Below, in pieces: positions 1 through 10,300 of a DNA stretch of 64,000 bases. The notes beneath the pieces are model-generated. The model was not told where the DNA came from. It saw nothing but the letters and a program-made list of their open reading frames with translations, and did no database searches. Position numbers and translations under genes: made by a program. Position 1 is the first letter of the stretch, and every line of letters begins with the position of its first letter. The DNA is from Candidatus Binataceae bacterium (GTDB taxonomy: Bacteria; Desulfobacterota; Binatia; Binatales; Binataceae), in contig DASRHP010000006.1 of assembly GCA_035650475.1 (NCBI GenBank), positions 124,001 through 188,000 on the forward strand. The letters run 5' to 3'.

Positions 1-945
1 GCCGGCGTTGCATACGATCGCGCCGTCCTTCATCGTGGCGAGGTGATGGGCCGCGATAACCTCGCGGTCGCCGGTGACGCTGACGAAGATGTCACCCACC
101 CGCGCCGCTTCCGCCATCCGCATCACCTGGAAGCCGTCGAGGGCCGCCTCCAAGGCGCGGATCGGGTTGACCTCGGTGACGATTACGTTGGCGCCGAGCC
201 CGCGCGCGCGCATCGCGACGCCCCGCCCGCACCATCCGTAGCCGCACACCACCAGCACCGAGCCCGCGACCAGCACGCCGGTGGCGCGCACGATCGCCTC
301 CATCGTGGACTGCCCGGTGCCATAGCGGTTGTCGAAGAGAAACTTGGTCTGCGCGTCGTTGACCGCGACCACCGGGATGCGCAGCGCGCCGTCCTGCTCC
401 ATCGCGCGCAGCCGGATCACGCCGGTGGTCGTCTCCTCCATCGAGGCCCGCACCTCCTCCGCCTGGTCGAGGAAATCGGTGTGCAGCAGGCTTACGAGAT
501 CGGCGCCGTCGTCCATCGTGATCGTCGGATGGCGCTGGAGGACGGCGCGCAGATGGCGGTAGTAGCTGTCGCGATCCTCGGCACGGATGGCGAAGGCCGG
601 GATGCCGTACTCCTTGACCAGCGCGGCGGCGACGTCGTCCTGGGTCGAGAGCGGATTGGAGGCGCAGCAGACGACCTCGGCGCCGCCCGCCTTGAGCGTG
701 CGCAGCAGATTGGCGGTCTCGGTGGTGATGTGCAAGCAGGCGGCGAGACGCTGGCCGCGCAGCGGCTTCTGCCGGGCGAAGCGCTCGCGGATGCGGCGCA
801 GCACCGGCATCTGCTCGTCGGCCCACTCGATACGCTGGCGCCCGCCGGCGGCGAGCTTGAGGTCGCGCACGTCGTAGGCGGCGGCGCGCGCGCCGTTGCG
901 CGAGGCCGTGGACAGAACTTTACGCTTGAGGCTCTTTGCTTCCAT
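1..945 (-). CDS. ahcY: S-adenosylhomocysteine hydrolase, C-terminus beyond window
   Basis: Hydrolyses S-adenosylhomocysteine to adenosine and homocysteine in the cytosol, completing the methyl cycle started by the adjacent metK. The 315 residues present include the family stretches for substrate binding ([16 protein letters not shown]), the region around DNRYGTGQS, and the NAD-binding loop CGYGWCGRG. The frame runs off the left edge at the typical [11 protein letters not shown] segment, so roughly 100 or more C-terminal residues are missing. The ATG at 945 has GGAG about 12 nt upstream. It lies 61 nt downstream of metK on the same strand and is probably cotranscribed with it. No SAH riboswitch-like structure is evident in that 61-nt gap. 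Confidence 0.95.
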   Translation of the reverse strand, partial: MEAKSLKRKVLSTASRNGARAAAYDVRDLKLAAGGRQRIEWADEQMPVLRRIRERFARQKPLRGQRLAACLHITTETANLLRTLKAGGAEVVCCASNPLSTQDDVAAALVKEYGIPAFAIRAEDRDSYYRHLRAVLQRHPTITMDDGADLVSLLHTDFLDQAEEVRASMEETTTGVIRLRAMEQDGALRIPVVAVNDAQTKFLFDNRYGTGQSTMEAIVRATGVLVAGSVLVVCGYGWCGRGVAMRARGLGANVIVTEVNPIRALEAALDGFQVMRMAEAARVGDIFVSVTGDREVIAAHHLATMKDGAIVCNAG

Positions 946-1006
946 CAGTGGGGGTGCTCCGAAAATGTGTGATGCGGCGGCGCGCGCGGGCCGTGCCGCC
1001 CGCGGA

Positions 1007-2194
<1,188 letters not shown>

Positions 2195-2369
2195 TCGCGG
2201 TTGTCTCCTTGGAAGGCAGCCGGCCTCGGTCAACGGCGGCTTCGGCGTGGCGCAGCCTCATCGGCGCTGCGGCGATGCGTCTCGGGCCCGCCGCGCGGCC
2301 ACGGCTCAGGGCTGCCGCACAGCGCCCGAATCGATCAGAATTTTCCGTCCAGAACAAAAAAATGATGCC

Positions 2370-2400
2370 TTGGTATAACCAACCCATGCCGCCTGATCAA
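2370..2400 (-). promoter_or_regulatory. candidate metK-ahcY promoter with overlapping palindrome
   Basis: On the minus strand TTGATC (2395-2400) and TATACC (2372-2377) are separated by exactly 17 nt. This fits a sigma-70 type -35/-10 pair with four of six matches in each box. The -10 box lies inside a 13-bp inverted repeat, TTGGTATAACCAA (2370-2382), which could be an operator. The leader to the metK ATG would be about 170 nt. I looked for SAM-I, SAM-II and SAH riboswitch signatures in it and saw none. Confidence 0.4.
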
Positions 2401-2410
2401 GGCGCTGGGC

Positions 2411-2438
2411 GCTGACCGCGGCGCGCGCCGCGGTCAGC
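2411..2438. terminator. 28-bp perfect palindrome after the HPr gene
   Basis: GCTGACCGCGGCGC is followed directly by its reverse complement, giving a very stable GC hairpin 12 nt past the stop of the HPr-like gene and just upstream of the metK promoter candidate. There is no T-run, so it is terminator-like rather than a classical intrinsic terminator. It may insulate the two minus-strand units. Confidence 0.35.
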
Positions 2439-2449
2439 CCTGCGCGCGC

Positions 2450-2722
2450 TCAGTCCTCGCCGAAGCGCTCTTCGACGAGCCGGCGCACCGCGTCGAGCGC
2501 GGCGCGCGCCTCCTCGCCCTCGGCGCGCAACTTCAGCCGCGCGCCCTGCGCTGCACCGAGCATCATCAGGTTGATAACGCTGCGCGCGTCGGCCTTGCCG
2601 CCGTCGGTGGTGACGGTTATCTGGGCGTTGAAGCGGCGCGCGGTCTCGGCGAGCTTGGTCGCCGCACGCAGATGCAACCCGAGGCGGTTGGTCACCTGCA
2701 CTGTCGCCTCCACCACACCCAT
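2450..2722 (-). CDS. HPr-family phosphocarrier protein
   Basis: Small (90 aa) phosphocarrier related to HPr/NPr, which accepts phosphate from PTS enzyme I on a histidine and passes it on. The active-site segment reads NRLGLHLRAATKL with the phosphorylatable His at residue 17. The ARSVINLMMLG segment around Ser48 corresponds to the regulatory Ser46 region of HPr. Start choice is uncertain. The ATG at 2722 sits directly against TTGAGG, whereas a GTG at 2716 has GAGG with ideal 6-nt spacing. It lies downstream of a DHH phosphoesterase gene on the same strand. No enzyme I or EII gene is in the window, so a regulatory PTS role is possible. Confidence 0.85.
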   Translation of the reverse strand: MGVVEATVQVTNRLGLHLRAATKLAETARRFNAQITVTTDGGKADARSVINLMMLGAAQGARLKLRAEGEEARAALDAVRRLVEERFGED

Positions 2723-2817
2723 CCTCAACACGATAGACGCATGCGCGCAGGTGGTAAACCACGGAGGCGTTCCGCGTTGCGGCGCGCCGGCCGCGCGCGA
2801 TCCGGCGGCGCGCGAGG

Positions 2818-3837
2818 CTAGTTGGAATCGTGGTCGTGTTCGCCGTGGAGCTGGGCTTCGAACAGCGCGCGCAGGCGCTCTTCGATCGCGCGGTCGCGCA
2901 GCGAGCCCTCGCGCGCGCGCCAGGCCTTGAGCGGGATGACCGCCTTGGACATGTTGCGATGGCCGCCGGCGCTGCCGATTTCGCCAAACAACCGGCGCAC
3001 AACCTCGCCCGCGTTGCCGCGCCCAATCCCGTGGTTGCGCACGGCGATGACCAGGTTGTCGCCGAGCTTGCCCGAGACCACCGTCCACTCGACGTTCTCG
3101 AATTGCAGACAGAAGTCGGCCATCTGGACGATCAGGTCGTCGCGCTCGACCCGCCCGAGATGGATCAGGGCGACGCCGTCGCGCACCTCGAAGCGGCGCA
3201 TCACGCTCGCCAGCACGCGGGCGAAGCGCGTCGGCAGTTCGGGCCGATCGATCTGGCGCAGCAGGTTGTAATTGGCGTGGGGATAGAGATGGGTAAAGGC
3301 CTGAATGTCGGCGTCGGTCACCTTGCGCTTGAGCATCAGGGTGTCGCTGCGGATGCCGTAGAGCAGGGCGGTGGCCAGACGCTCGCTTATCCGCTCGTCG
3401 GCCGCGATCAAGTACTCGGTCATGATGGTCGCGGTGGCGCCGTAGCCGGGGCGGACGTCCTGGAAGGCAGCGGTGCTCGGCGGATAGCCGGGATGGTGGT
3501 CGATGACGATGTCAGCGCGGCGCAGGCGCCCGTTGAAGTAGGGCGGCTGCACATCAACCATCGCCACCCGGTCAAAGGCCGCCAACTCCTCGGTGTCAGC
3601 CGGCGCGATCTCGATCTCGAGCAGGTGGGTCATGGTCTTGTTCTCTGGGCGGGTGACCGGAGTGAAGCTGAAGATCGGCGTGGTCAGCTTGTTGCGCCCG
3701 AGCAGGGCGCGCAACGCGATCGCGCTCGACATCGCGTCGGGGTCGGGATCGTCCTGCAACAGGATTGCGACGCGGTCGCCTTCGGAGACCAGCGCGCGCA
3801 GCTCCTTGATCTTCTGTTTGGTGTAGGATTCGTCCAT
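2818..3837 (-). CDS. DHH-family phosphoesterase (NrnA-like)
   Basis: Predicted 339-residue manganese phosphoesterase of the DHH/DHHA1 superfamily. Members degrade nanoRNA or pAp, or act on cyclic dinucleotides. The metal-binding signatures are an early DDPDPDAMSSA segment, VAMVDVQ, and the diagnostic IDHHPG. The C-terminal DHHA1-like glycine-rich patch GSAGGHRNMSKAVIP follows. An upstream in-frame ATG at 3870 is possible; neither start has a convincing ribosome binding site, and 3837 gives the more usual N-terminus. The substrate cannot be told from sequence. It precedes the HPr gene by 95 nt. Confidence 0.85.
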   Translation of the reverse strand: MDESYTKQKIKELRALVSEGDRVAILLQDDPDPDAMSSAIALRALLGRNKLTTPIFSFTPVTRPENKTMTHLLEIEIAPADTEELAAFDRVAMVDVQPPYFNGRLRRADIVIDHHPGYPPSTAAFQDVRPGYGATATIMTEYLIAADERISERLATALLYGIRSDTLMLKRKVTDADIQAFTHLYPHANYNLLRQIDRPELPTRFARVLASVMRRFEVRDGVALIHLGRVERDDLIVQMADFCLQFENVEWTVVSGKLGDNLVIAVRNHGIGRGNAGEVVRRLFGEIGSAGGHRNMSKAVIPLKAWRAREGSLRDRAIEERLRALFEAQLHGEHDHDSN

Positions 3838-3984
3838 GCAAGGGGAAACGCCCGGGCCCGCGCGCAGCATAGGGCTACGGGCGCCGACAGCTCAGAGCTT
3901 TATGCCAGGTTAAACGCTTGCAGTTGCGTGGGGATGGTCACTGCTATGGACCACACCCTTAACACGCCCGTCCCCGTCCATCAA

Positions 3985-3993
3985 TGATATAAC
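3985..3993 (+). promoter_or_regulatory. candidate extended -10 promoter
   Basis: TGATATAAC matches the extended -10 form TGnTATAAT with one mismatch. It lies 28 nt before the start of the Zn-ribbon/lysK pair in an AT-richer patch. No convincing -35 box is seen, which is acceptable for extended -10 promoters. Transcription would start near 4000. Confidence 0.4.
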
Positions 3994-4021
3994 AGTAACC
4001 ATCGGCGGAGGCGGATGTCAG

Positions 4022-4240
4022 ATGGCGACCGACGAACAAAGTTGCGAACTCTGCCGGCGTCCGATAAAGGATTGGTTCCTGCGGCTGAGCGTGGAAGATC
4101 GGGGCGGCTTTCGTCAAGAAGCGTTAATCTGCGCTAATTGCGGCGTGAAGCTGCGTCTGGCCTCGGAAAAATCCCGCGACCTCCAGATCGACCCGTGGCT
4201 GCACGAGGCGGTCGCGCGTGTGCTCAAGGGCAGGGAATGA
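4022..4240 (+). CDS. small two-CxxC zinc-ribbon-like protein
   Basis: A 72-residue protein of unknown function with CELC at residues 8-11 and CANC at 37-40. That spacing suits a single zinc-ribbon or treble-clef knuckle. The basic/hydrophobic segment between the knuckles is short and no signal peptide is seen. GGAGG lies 10 nt before the ATG. Its TGA stop overlaps the ATG of the class I lysyl-tRNA synthetase gene (ATGA), so the two are translationally coupled. This suggests a role in translation or in LysRS function, but that is inference from position alone. Confidence 0.75.
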   Translation: MATDEQSCELCRRPIKDWFLRLSVEDRGGFRQEALICANCGVKLRLASEKSRDLQIDPWLHEAVARVLKGRE

Positions 4241-5865
4241 ATGAAGTGGCGATGGCGGCGGAGCGCAAGCTACTTGACCTGTGGCCCTACGAGGAGGCGC
4301 GCCGGCTCGCCCTGCGTGTCGCCGACTATCCGCCGACGCGCGCGGTAATCTTCGAAAGCGGCTTCGGGCCCTCCGGCCTGCCCCATCTGGGCACGATGGG
4401 TGAGGTGCTGCGCCCGGCCTACGTCCAGCACGCCTTCAAGGTGCTGGCCGCCGTCGAGCCCGACAACCCCGCCTACCGCCATCCCAGTCGCCTCATCGTC
4501 TTCATCGACGACATGGACGGCCTGCGCAAGGTGCCCGAGAGCATCCCCAACCGCGAGCCGACCGCCCGCTACCTCGGCCAGCCCGTCTCGCGCATCCCCG
4601 ACCCGTTCGGCGACTGCCATCCGAGCTTCGCCGGCCACATGATCGGGCTGCTGGCGGAGTTCCTGGCGCCGGTCGAGGTCGAATACGAGCTGATGCGCTC
4701 GAGCGAGGTGTACGCGGGCGGACGCTTCGACGACGCCTTGCGCCTCATCCTCGCTAGGCACGACGAGATTATCCGGATCGTCACGCCGACGTTGCGCGAG
4801 GAGAACCGGCGCGGATGGTCACCGTTCATGCCGCTTTGCCCGGCGTGCGGTCAGATAAACTCGACCCTCGTGACCGCGTACCATCCCGAGCGCGCCACGG
4901 TCGAATTCTCCTGCGAGCGCAGCTTCGGCGGCTCCCACGGATGCGGCTTTGGCGGCGAACAGAGCGTGCTCGGCGGCAGGGCCAAGGTGCAATGGAAGGT
5001 AGATTGGGCGCTGCGATGGTACGTGCTGGGGGTCGATTACGAGCTGTACGGCAAGGACTTGATCGATTCGGCGCGGCTGTCGGGACAGATCCTGCGGCTG
5101 CTCGGCGGGCGGCCGCCGCTCGGCTTCCCGTTCGAGATGTATCTCGACGAGGAGGGGCACAAGGTTTCCAAGTCGATCGGGCGCGGGGTCGGGGTCGAGC
5201 AATGGCGGCGCTATGCGCCGATCGAGGTGCTCAAATATTTCCTCATCCTCAACCCGCGGCGCGCGCGCAAGCTCTTCCTCGAAGCGATTCCGCAGTATGT
5301 GGACGAGTATCTCGACGCGCTCCAGCGATGGGCTGCGGCGGAGCCGGAGACGGCGCGGCGCAACTCGGAACTGGAGTTCGTGCTCCAGAGCCAAAGCGTG
5401 CGCCGCTTCAACTCGACCCTCCGTTTCGGGCTAATCATGAACTTGGTCGCCGCGCTCGGCACCGCCGACCGCGAGCTCATCTGGCGCTACCTTGCGCACT
5501 ACGACCCCGGAATCGAGGGCGACCCGGAAACCGCAAAGATGGCGCGGACGCTGATGGAATGCGCGCTGAACTTCTACCGCGACTTCGTCGAGCCGACCAA
5601 GCGCCCCTACACGCCGAGCGACGGCGAGCGCGAGCAGCTCGCGGCGCTGCGTGACTGGCTCGTGCGCCACGCCGGCGCCGGTGCCGACGAGATCGAAAAG
5701 GCGATTTACGAGCTCGGCCGCGCGCACTACGACAAGCCGGGCCAGATTTTTCCGCTGCTCTACCGCGTGCTGCTTGGCCAGGAGCGCGGCCCCCGCCTCG
5801 GCCCCTTCATCCGCCTGACCACCCCCGCCCGCGTCGCCGAGATCGTCTCGGCCGCGCTCAACTGA
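4237..5865 (+). CDS. lysK: lysyl-tRNA synthetase, class I
   Basis: Charges tRNA-Lys with lysine. The 542-residue protein is the class I (Rossmann-fold) type found in archaea and a minority of bacteria, not the usual class II LysS. The HIGH-equivalent is HLGT at residues 50-53, after FGPSGLP, and the KMSKS-equivalent is KVSKS at 309-313. An internal Cys cluster (CPACG near residue 206) and a helical C-terminal half fit the family. The chosen ATG overlaps the previous stop; an alternative ATG 15 nt downstream is also possible. It is convergent with hemW. Confidence 0.93.
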   Translation: MNEVAMAAERKLLDLWPYEEARRLALRVADYPPTRAVIFESGFGPSGLPHLGTMGEVLRPAYVQHAFKVLAAVEPDNPAYRHPSRLIVFIDDMDGLRKVPESIPNREPTARYLGQPVSRIPDPFGDCHPSFAGHMIGLLAEFLAPVEVEYELMRSSEVYAGGRFDDALRLILARHDEIIRIVTPTLREENRRGWSPFMPLCPACGQINSTLVTAYHPERATVEFSCERSFGGSHGCGFGGEQSVLGGRAKVQWKVDWALRWYVLGVDYELYGKDLIDSARLSGQILRLLGGRPPLGFPFEMYLDEEGHKVSKSIGRGVGVEQWRRYAPIEVLKYFLILNPRRARKLFLEAIPQYVDEYLDALQRWAAAEPETARRNSELEFVLQSQSVRRFNSTLRFGLIMNLVAALGTADRELIWRYLAHYDPGIEGDPETAKMARTLMECALNFYRDFVEPTKRPYTPSDGEREQLAALRDWLVRHAGAGADEIEKAIYELGRAHYDKPGQIFPLLYRVLLGQERGPRLGPFIRLTTPARVAEIVSAALN

Positions 5866-5939
5866 TCGCGCCAGCCTCAGGGCGGGCGTCCCAGCCTGCC
5901 GGTGTATTGATTTGAGCAGTCGCGAGCCCGAGCCAGCGT

Positions 5940-7118
5940 TTAGACGAACTCGGCGAAGATGGAGTCGGCGAGCTCTAGCCCGCGCTCGCTCAGCAAGACG
6001 CGTCCCGCCTCGCGGCGAATCAGGCCGCCCTCGACCAAAGGCGCGGCCCGCGCGCCGAAGACCTCATCGAAGGTGCAGTTGAAGCGCGATTGGAAATCGC
6101 CGAGCGCGAAGCCCGCGCGCAGGCGCAGGTTGAGGAAAACGAATTCGCCCATCGCGCTCCGCGCGTCAACCTCCTCGGCACCCGCCTCCGCGATACCCTC
6201 CCCAAGCGCGCGCTCGATATAGCGGGCGGGCATCCGCTCGTTCCACCATCGCCGGCTGCCGCCTGAAGCGTGTGTGAAGCTGTGCGCGCCCGCGCCCAAG
6301 CCGAGGTAGCTCTCCGCGCGCCAGTAGCTGAGGTTGTGGCGCGCTTCATGGCCGAGCGGCGCGTAATTGGAGATCTCGTACATCATGTAGCCGCGGCGCG
6401 GCAGCTCACGGCGTACGGCGGCGTACATCTCGGCCTGGCGGTCCGAGTCGAGCGGGCGGATGCGTCCGCGCTTCATATCGGCGAAAAACGCGGTGCCCTC
6501 CTCGAAGGTCAGGTTGTAGGCCGAAATATGGTCCGGCCCAAGCGCGACGGCCGCCTCGATATCCGCCAGCACGTCATCCACGCTCTGCCCGGGGACGGCG
6601 AAGATGAGGTCAAGGTTGAGCCGCGCGAAGCCCGCGCCATGGGCAAGGCGCACCGCCGTGCGGGTGTCGTCGGCGCTGTGGATGCGGCCGAGCAAGTTGA
6701 GCGTCGCCGGATTGAACGACTGCGCGCCGAAACTTATCCGGTTGACCCCAGCGGCGCGCATACCGCGCAGCTTCGCGCCGTCCACCGTGCCCGGATTCGC
6801 CTCCAGCGTTATTTCCGCGCCGTCTTCGATTCCGAAGCTGCGCTCGGCCGCCGCGATAACCGTGGCGATCGACTCCGGGCGGAAGAGCGACGGCGTGCCG
6901 CCGCCGAAGAAAATCGTCTTGACGCGGCGCCCGGTCCACGCCGGCTCGGCCGCCCGCCCGCGCATCTCGCTGGCGAGCGCGCGCACATAGGCATCCTCGG
7001 GCCAGCTCGCAGCGGCGTACGAATTGAAGTCGCAGTAGGGACACTTCGAGTGGCAGTAGGGGATGTGGACGTAGAGCGAGAACGCCGCGCCGCCGATACA
7101 ACTGTCGGTAGGGGTCAT
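5940..7118 (-). CDS. hemW: HemW-type radical SAM haem chaperone
   Basis: A 392-residue radical SAM protein formerly called an oxygen-independent coproporphyrinogen oxidase. HemW members bind haem and deliver it to target proteins. The cluster motif is CxxxCxxC at Cys22, Cys26 and Cys29, followed by Phe; this CxxxCxxCxF form, lacking the extra Cys of HemN, marks HemW. GGGTPS and ITLEANPGT are the SAM-binding strands. The open frame continues some 290 codons upstream of 7118, but that part is arginine- and histidine-rich antisense-like sequence, so the ATG at 7118 is taken. No clear ribosome binding site is seen. Confidence 0.92.
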   Translation of the reverse strand: MTPTDSCIGGAAFSLYVHIPYCHSKCPYCDFNSYAAASWPEDAYVRALASEMRGRAAEPAWTGRRVKTIFFGGGTPSLFRPESIATVIAAAERSFGIEDGAEITLEANPGTVDGAKLRGMRAAGVNRISFGAQSFNPATLNLLGRIHSADDTRTAVRLAHGAGFARLNLDLIFAVPGQSVDDVLADIEAAVALGPDHISAYNLTFEEGTAFFADMKRGRIRPLDSDRQAEMYAAVRRELPRRGYMMYEISNYAPLGHEARHNLSYWRAESYLGLGAGAHSFTHASGGSRRWWNERMPARYIERALGEGIAEAGAEEVDARSAMGEFVFLNLRLRAGFALGDFQSRFNCTFDEVFGARAAPLVEGGLIRREAGRVLLSERGLELADSIFAEFV

Positions 7119-7316
7119 GCCACTTGAGCCAAATTGTACGCTGGCCGGGAGCCACGGCGGTAGGGGCCTCGGTGAACGGCCGCTATCCAAGGCCCGGGCT
7201 GCAATGCGCGCTTTGCAGGCGGTTCGGGAGCACTTGCGTTGCGTGCTAGATCTCAACGAGGATTCGATGGTCGAGCGCAGGCGACATCGAAAAATGGAAA
7301 GGTCACGGCACGGTTC

Positions 7317-10300
7317 ATGAACAGTCTCCTGGTCGCCAACCGCGGCGAGATCGCGATCCGCGTCATGCGCGCCGCCGCCGAGATGGGCATCCGCACGGTC
7401 GCGGTGTTCTCCGAGGACGACGCCCGCTCGCTGCATACGCGCAAGGCCGACGACGCGCGCGCGCTTCGCGGGATCGGCGCGGCCGCCTACCTCGACATTG
7501 AGCAGATCGTCGCCGTCGCGCGCGCTGCCGGATGCGACGCGATCCATCCGGGCTACGGCTTCCTCAGCGAGAATCCCACTTTCGCGCGCCGCTGCGCCGA
7601 GGAGGGGATGATGTTCGTTGGGCCGCGGCCCGAGATGCTCGAACTGTTCGGCGACAAGGTCAAGGCGCGCGCGCTGGCCGAGCGATGCGGCATACCGGTG
7701 TTGCCGGCCAGCGCCGGCGCGACCACCTTGGCGGAGGCGCGCGAGTTCCTGGCCGCGATGGGCGGCGGCGGCTCGATGGTGATCAAGGCAGTCAGCGGCG
7801 GCGGCGGGCGCGGAATGCGCGTGGTGCATCGGCTCGACGACGTCGAGGAGGCTTACAAACGATGCCAGTCGGAGGCGCGCGCCGCCTTCGGCAATCCCGA
7901 CGTGTACGTCGAGCGCCTGATGCCGCGCGCGCGGCACGTCGAGGTCCAGATCGTCGGCGACGGGACCGGCGCGGCCATCCATCTATGGGAGCGCGAATGT
8001 ACGATCCAGCGGCGCCATCAGAAGCTCGTCGAGATCGCGCCCAGCGCCGGCCTGCCCGAGCGGCTGCGCGTACGCCTGCTCAACGCCGCGGTCCAGCTCG
8101 CCGAATCCACACGCTACAACAACCTCGGCACCTTCGAGTTCCTGGTTGACGCTTCGGCGCCCGACGCCGAGCCGGCCTTCGCCTTCATCGAGGCCAACCC
8201 GCGCCTCCAGGTCGAGCACACCGTGACTGAGGAAGTCACTGGCATCGACCTTGTCCGGCTCCAGTTGGAGCTTGCCGCGGGCGCGACGCTCAAGGAACTG
8301 CGGATGTGCCAGGCGGAGGTTCCGGCTCCGCGCGGCTATGCGATCCAGCTCCGCATCAACATGGAGTCGATGGGCGCGGACGGCAGCACGCGCCCGGCGG
8401 GCGGCACCCTGAGCGCTTTCGAGCCGCCCTCGGGGCCGGGCGTGCGCGTCGACACCTTCGCCTACGCCGGCTACACGACGAGTCCGAACTTCGACTCGCT
8501 GCTCGCCAAGCTGATCGCGCATTCACCGTCGTCGGAGTTCTCGGCCGCTATCGCGAGGGCCTACCGGGCGCTGTGCGAGCTCAGGATCGAAGGCGTGGCG
8601 ACGAATATCGGCTTCCTCCTCAACCTGCTGCGCCATCCCGATTTCGCCGCCAACCGCCTGTACACCAACTTCATCGAGGACCACATCGCGGAGCTGGTCG
8701 CGCCCGCCGACGCGCACCATCGGCGGCTCTTCTTCGACGGCGGCGCGGGCGCGCGGGCCTCGGCCGCGGGAGCGCCGCGGCTTGCCGGCGCGCGGATCGA
8801 TTCGGTCGATCCGCTCGCCGTGCTCCATCACGGCAAAAGCGGCGCCGCAGCGGCGCCGACCGCGTCGTTCGCCTTGTCCGCGGGCGGCGCGCCCGCGCCC
8901 ATCCCCGCGATCGCCGGGCCGCCGGGGACGGTTGCGGTTGCGGCACCGATGCAAGGCACGATCGTCTCGATCGACGTGCGCGAGGGCGACCAGGTCCATC
9001 GCGGGCGCCAGCTCTTCGTGATGGAAGCGATGAAGATGGAGCACGTCATCCGCGCCCACGTGAGCGGAATCGTCCGCCGCATCGCGGTCGCCGAGCGCGA
9101 CGCCGTCTTCGAGGGCCATCCGCTCGCCTTCATCGAGGAGGCCGAAGTCTCCGTCGCCGAAAGCGAGGCGGCGGAGGCCGTCGATCCCGACTACATCCGG
9201 CCCGACCTTGCCGCCGTGCACGAGCGCCACCACATCGGACTCGACGCCGCGCGCCCCGACGCCGTCGAGCGCCGGCGCAGGACCGGCCAACGCACCGCGC
9301 GCGAGAATATCGAGGATCTCTGCGACCCGGGCAGCCTCGTCGAGTATGGGCCGCTGGTGATCGCGGCGCAGCGCCGGCGCCGCTCGATCGAGGACCTGAT
9401 AAAGCGTACCCCGGCCGACGGGATGATCGCGGGCATCGGCCGCGTCAACGGCGAGCTGTTCGACGAGTCGCGTTCGCGCTGCGCGGTGATGTCGTACGAC
9501 TACACCGTGCTCGCCGGCACCCAGGGCTCGCAGAACCATCGCAAGAAGGACCGCCTCTTCGAGCTCGCCGAGAAATGGCGGCTGCCGGTGGTGGTCTTCG
9601 CCGAGGGCGGGGGCGGACGTCCCGGCGACACCGACGGCCTCGCCTTCGCCGGTCTCGATTGCATGGCGTTCCATTATTTCGGGCGGCTAAGCGGGCTGGT
9701 GCCGTTGGTCGGGATAACCTCGGGGCGATGCTTCGCCGGCAACGCGGCGCTGCTCGGATGTTGCGACGTGATCATCGCGACCGCCGGGTCGAATATCGGG
9801 ATGGGCGGGCCGGCGATGATCGAGGGGGGCGGGCTGGGCATCTTCCGGCCCGAGGAGGTCGGTCCGATGGAGGTGCAGGTGCCAAACGGCGTGGTCGACG
9901 TGCCGGTCGCCGACGAGGCCGAAGCAGTGCGCGTCGCCAAGAAGTACCTCAGCTATTTCCAAGGGCCGCTTCCGCGATGGGAGTGCGCCGACCAGCGCCT
10001 GCTGCGCGGACTGATTCCGGAAAACCGCCTGCGCGTCTATGACGTCCGCGCCGTGATTGAGACGCTCGCCGATCGCGGCTCGGTGCTCGAGTTGCGCCGG
10101 CAATTCGGGCTGGGGATGGTCACCGCGCTCATCCGGGTCGAAGGGCGTCCGCTGGGATTGGTCGCCAACAACCCGGTCCATCTGGCCGGCGCGATCGACA
10201 GCGCGGCGGCGGACAAGGCCGCCCGCTTTATGCAGCTGTGCGACGCCTTCGACCTTCCGATCCTGTTTTTGTGCGACACGCCCGGCATCATGGTGGGCCC

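Noticed and set aside
2195..2400. SAM or SAH riboswitch in the metK leader
   Set aside because: No SAM-I/II/III or SAH consensus elements are recognisable in order; only generic GC stems.
7119..7982. Upstream extension of the hemW frame (about 290 codons)
   Set aside because: It overlaps the carboxylase gene antisense, has shadow-like composition, and the conserved HemW N-terminus begins at the ATG at 7118.
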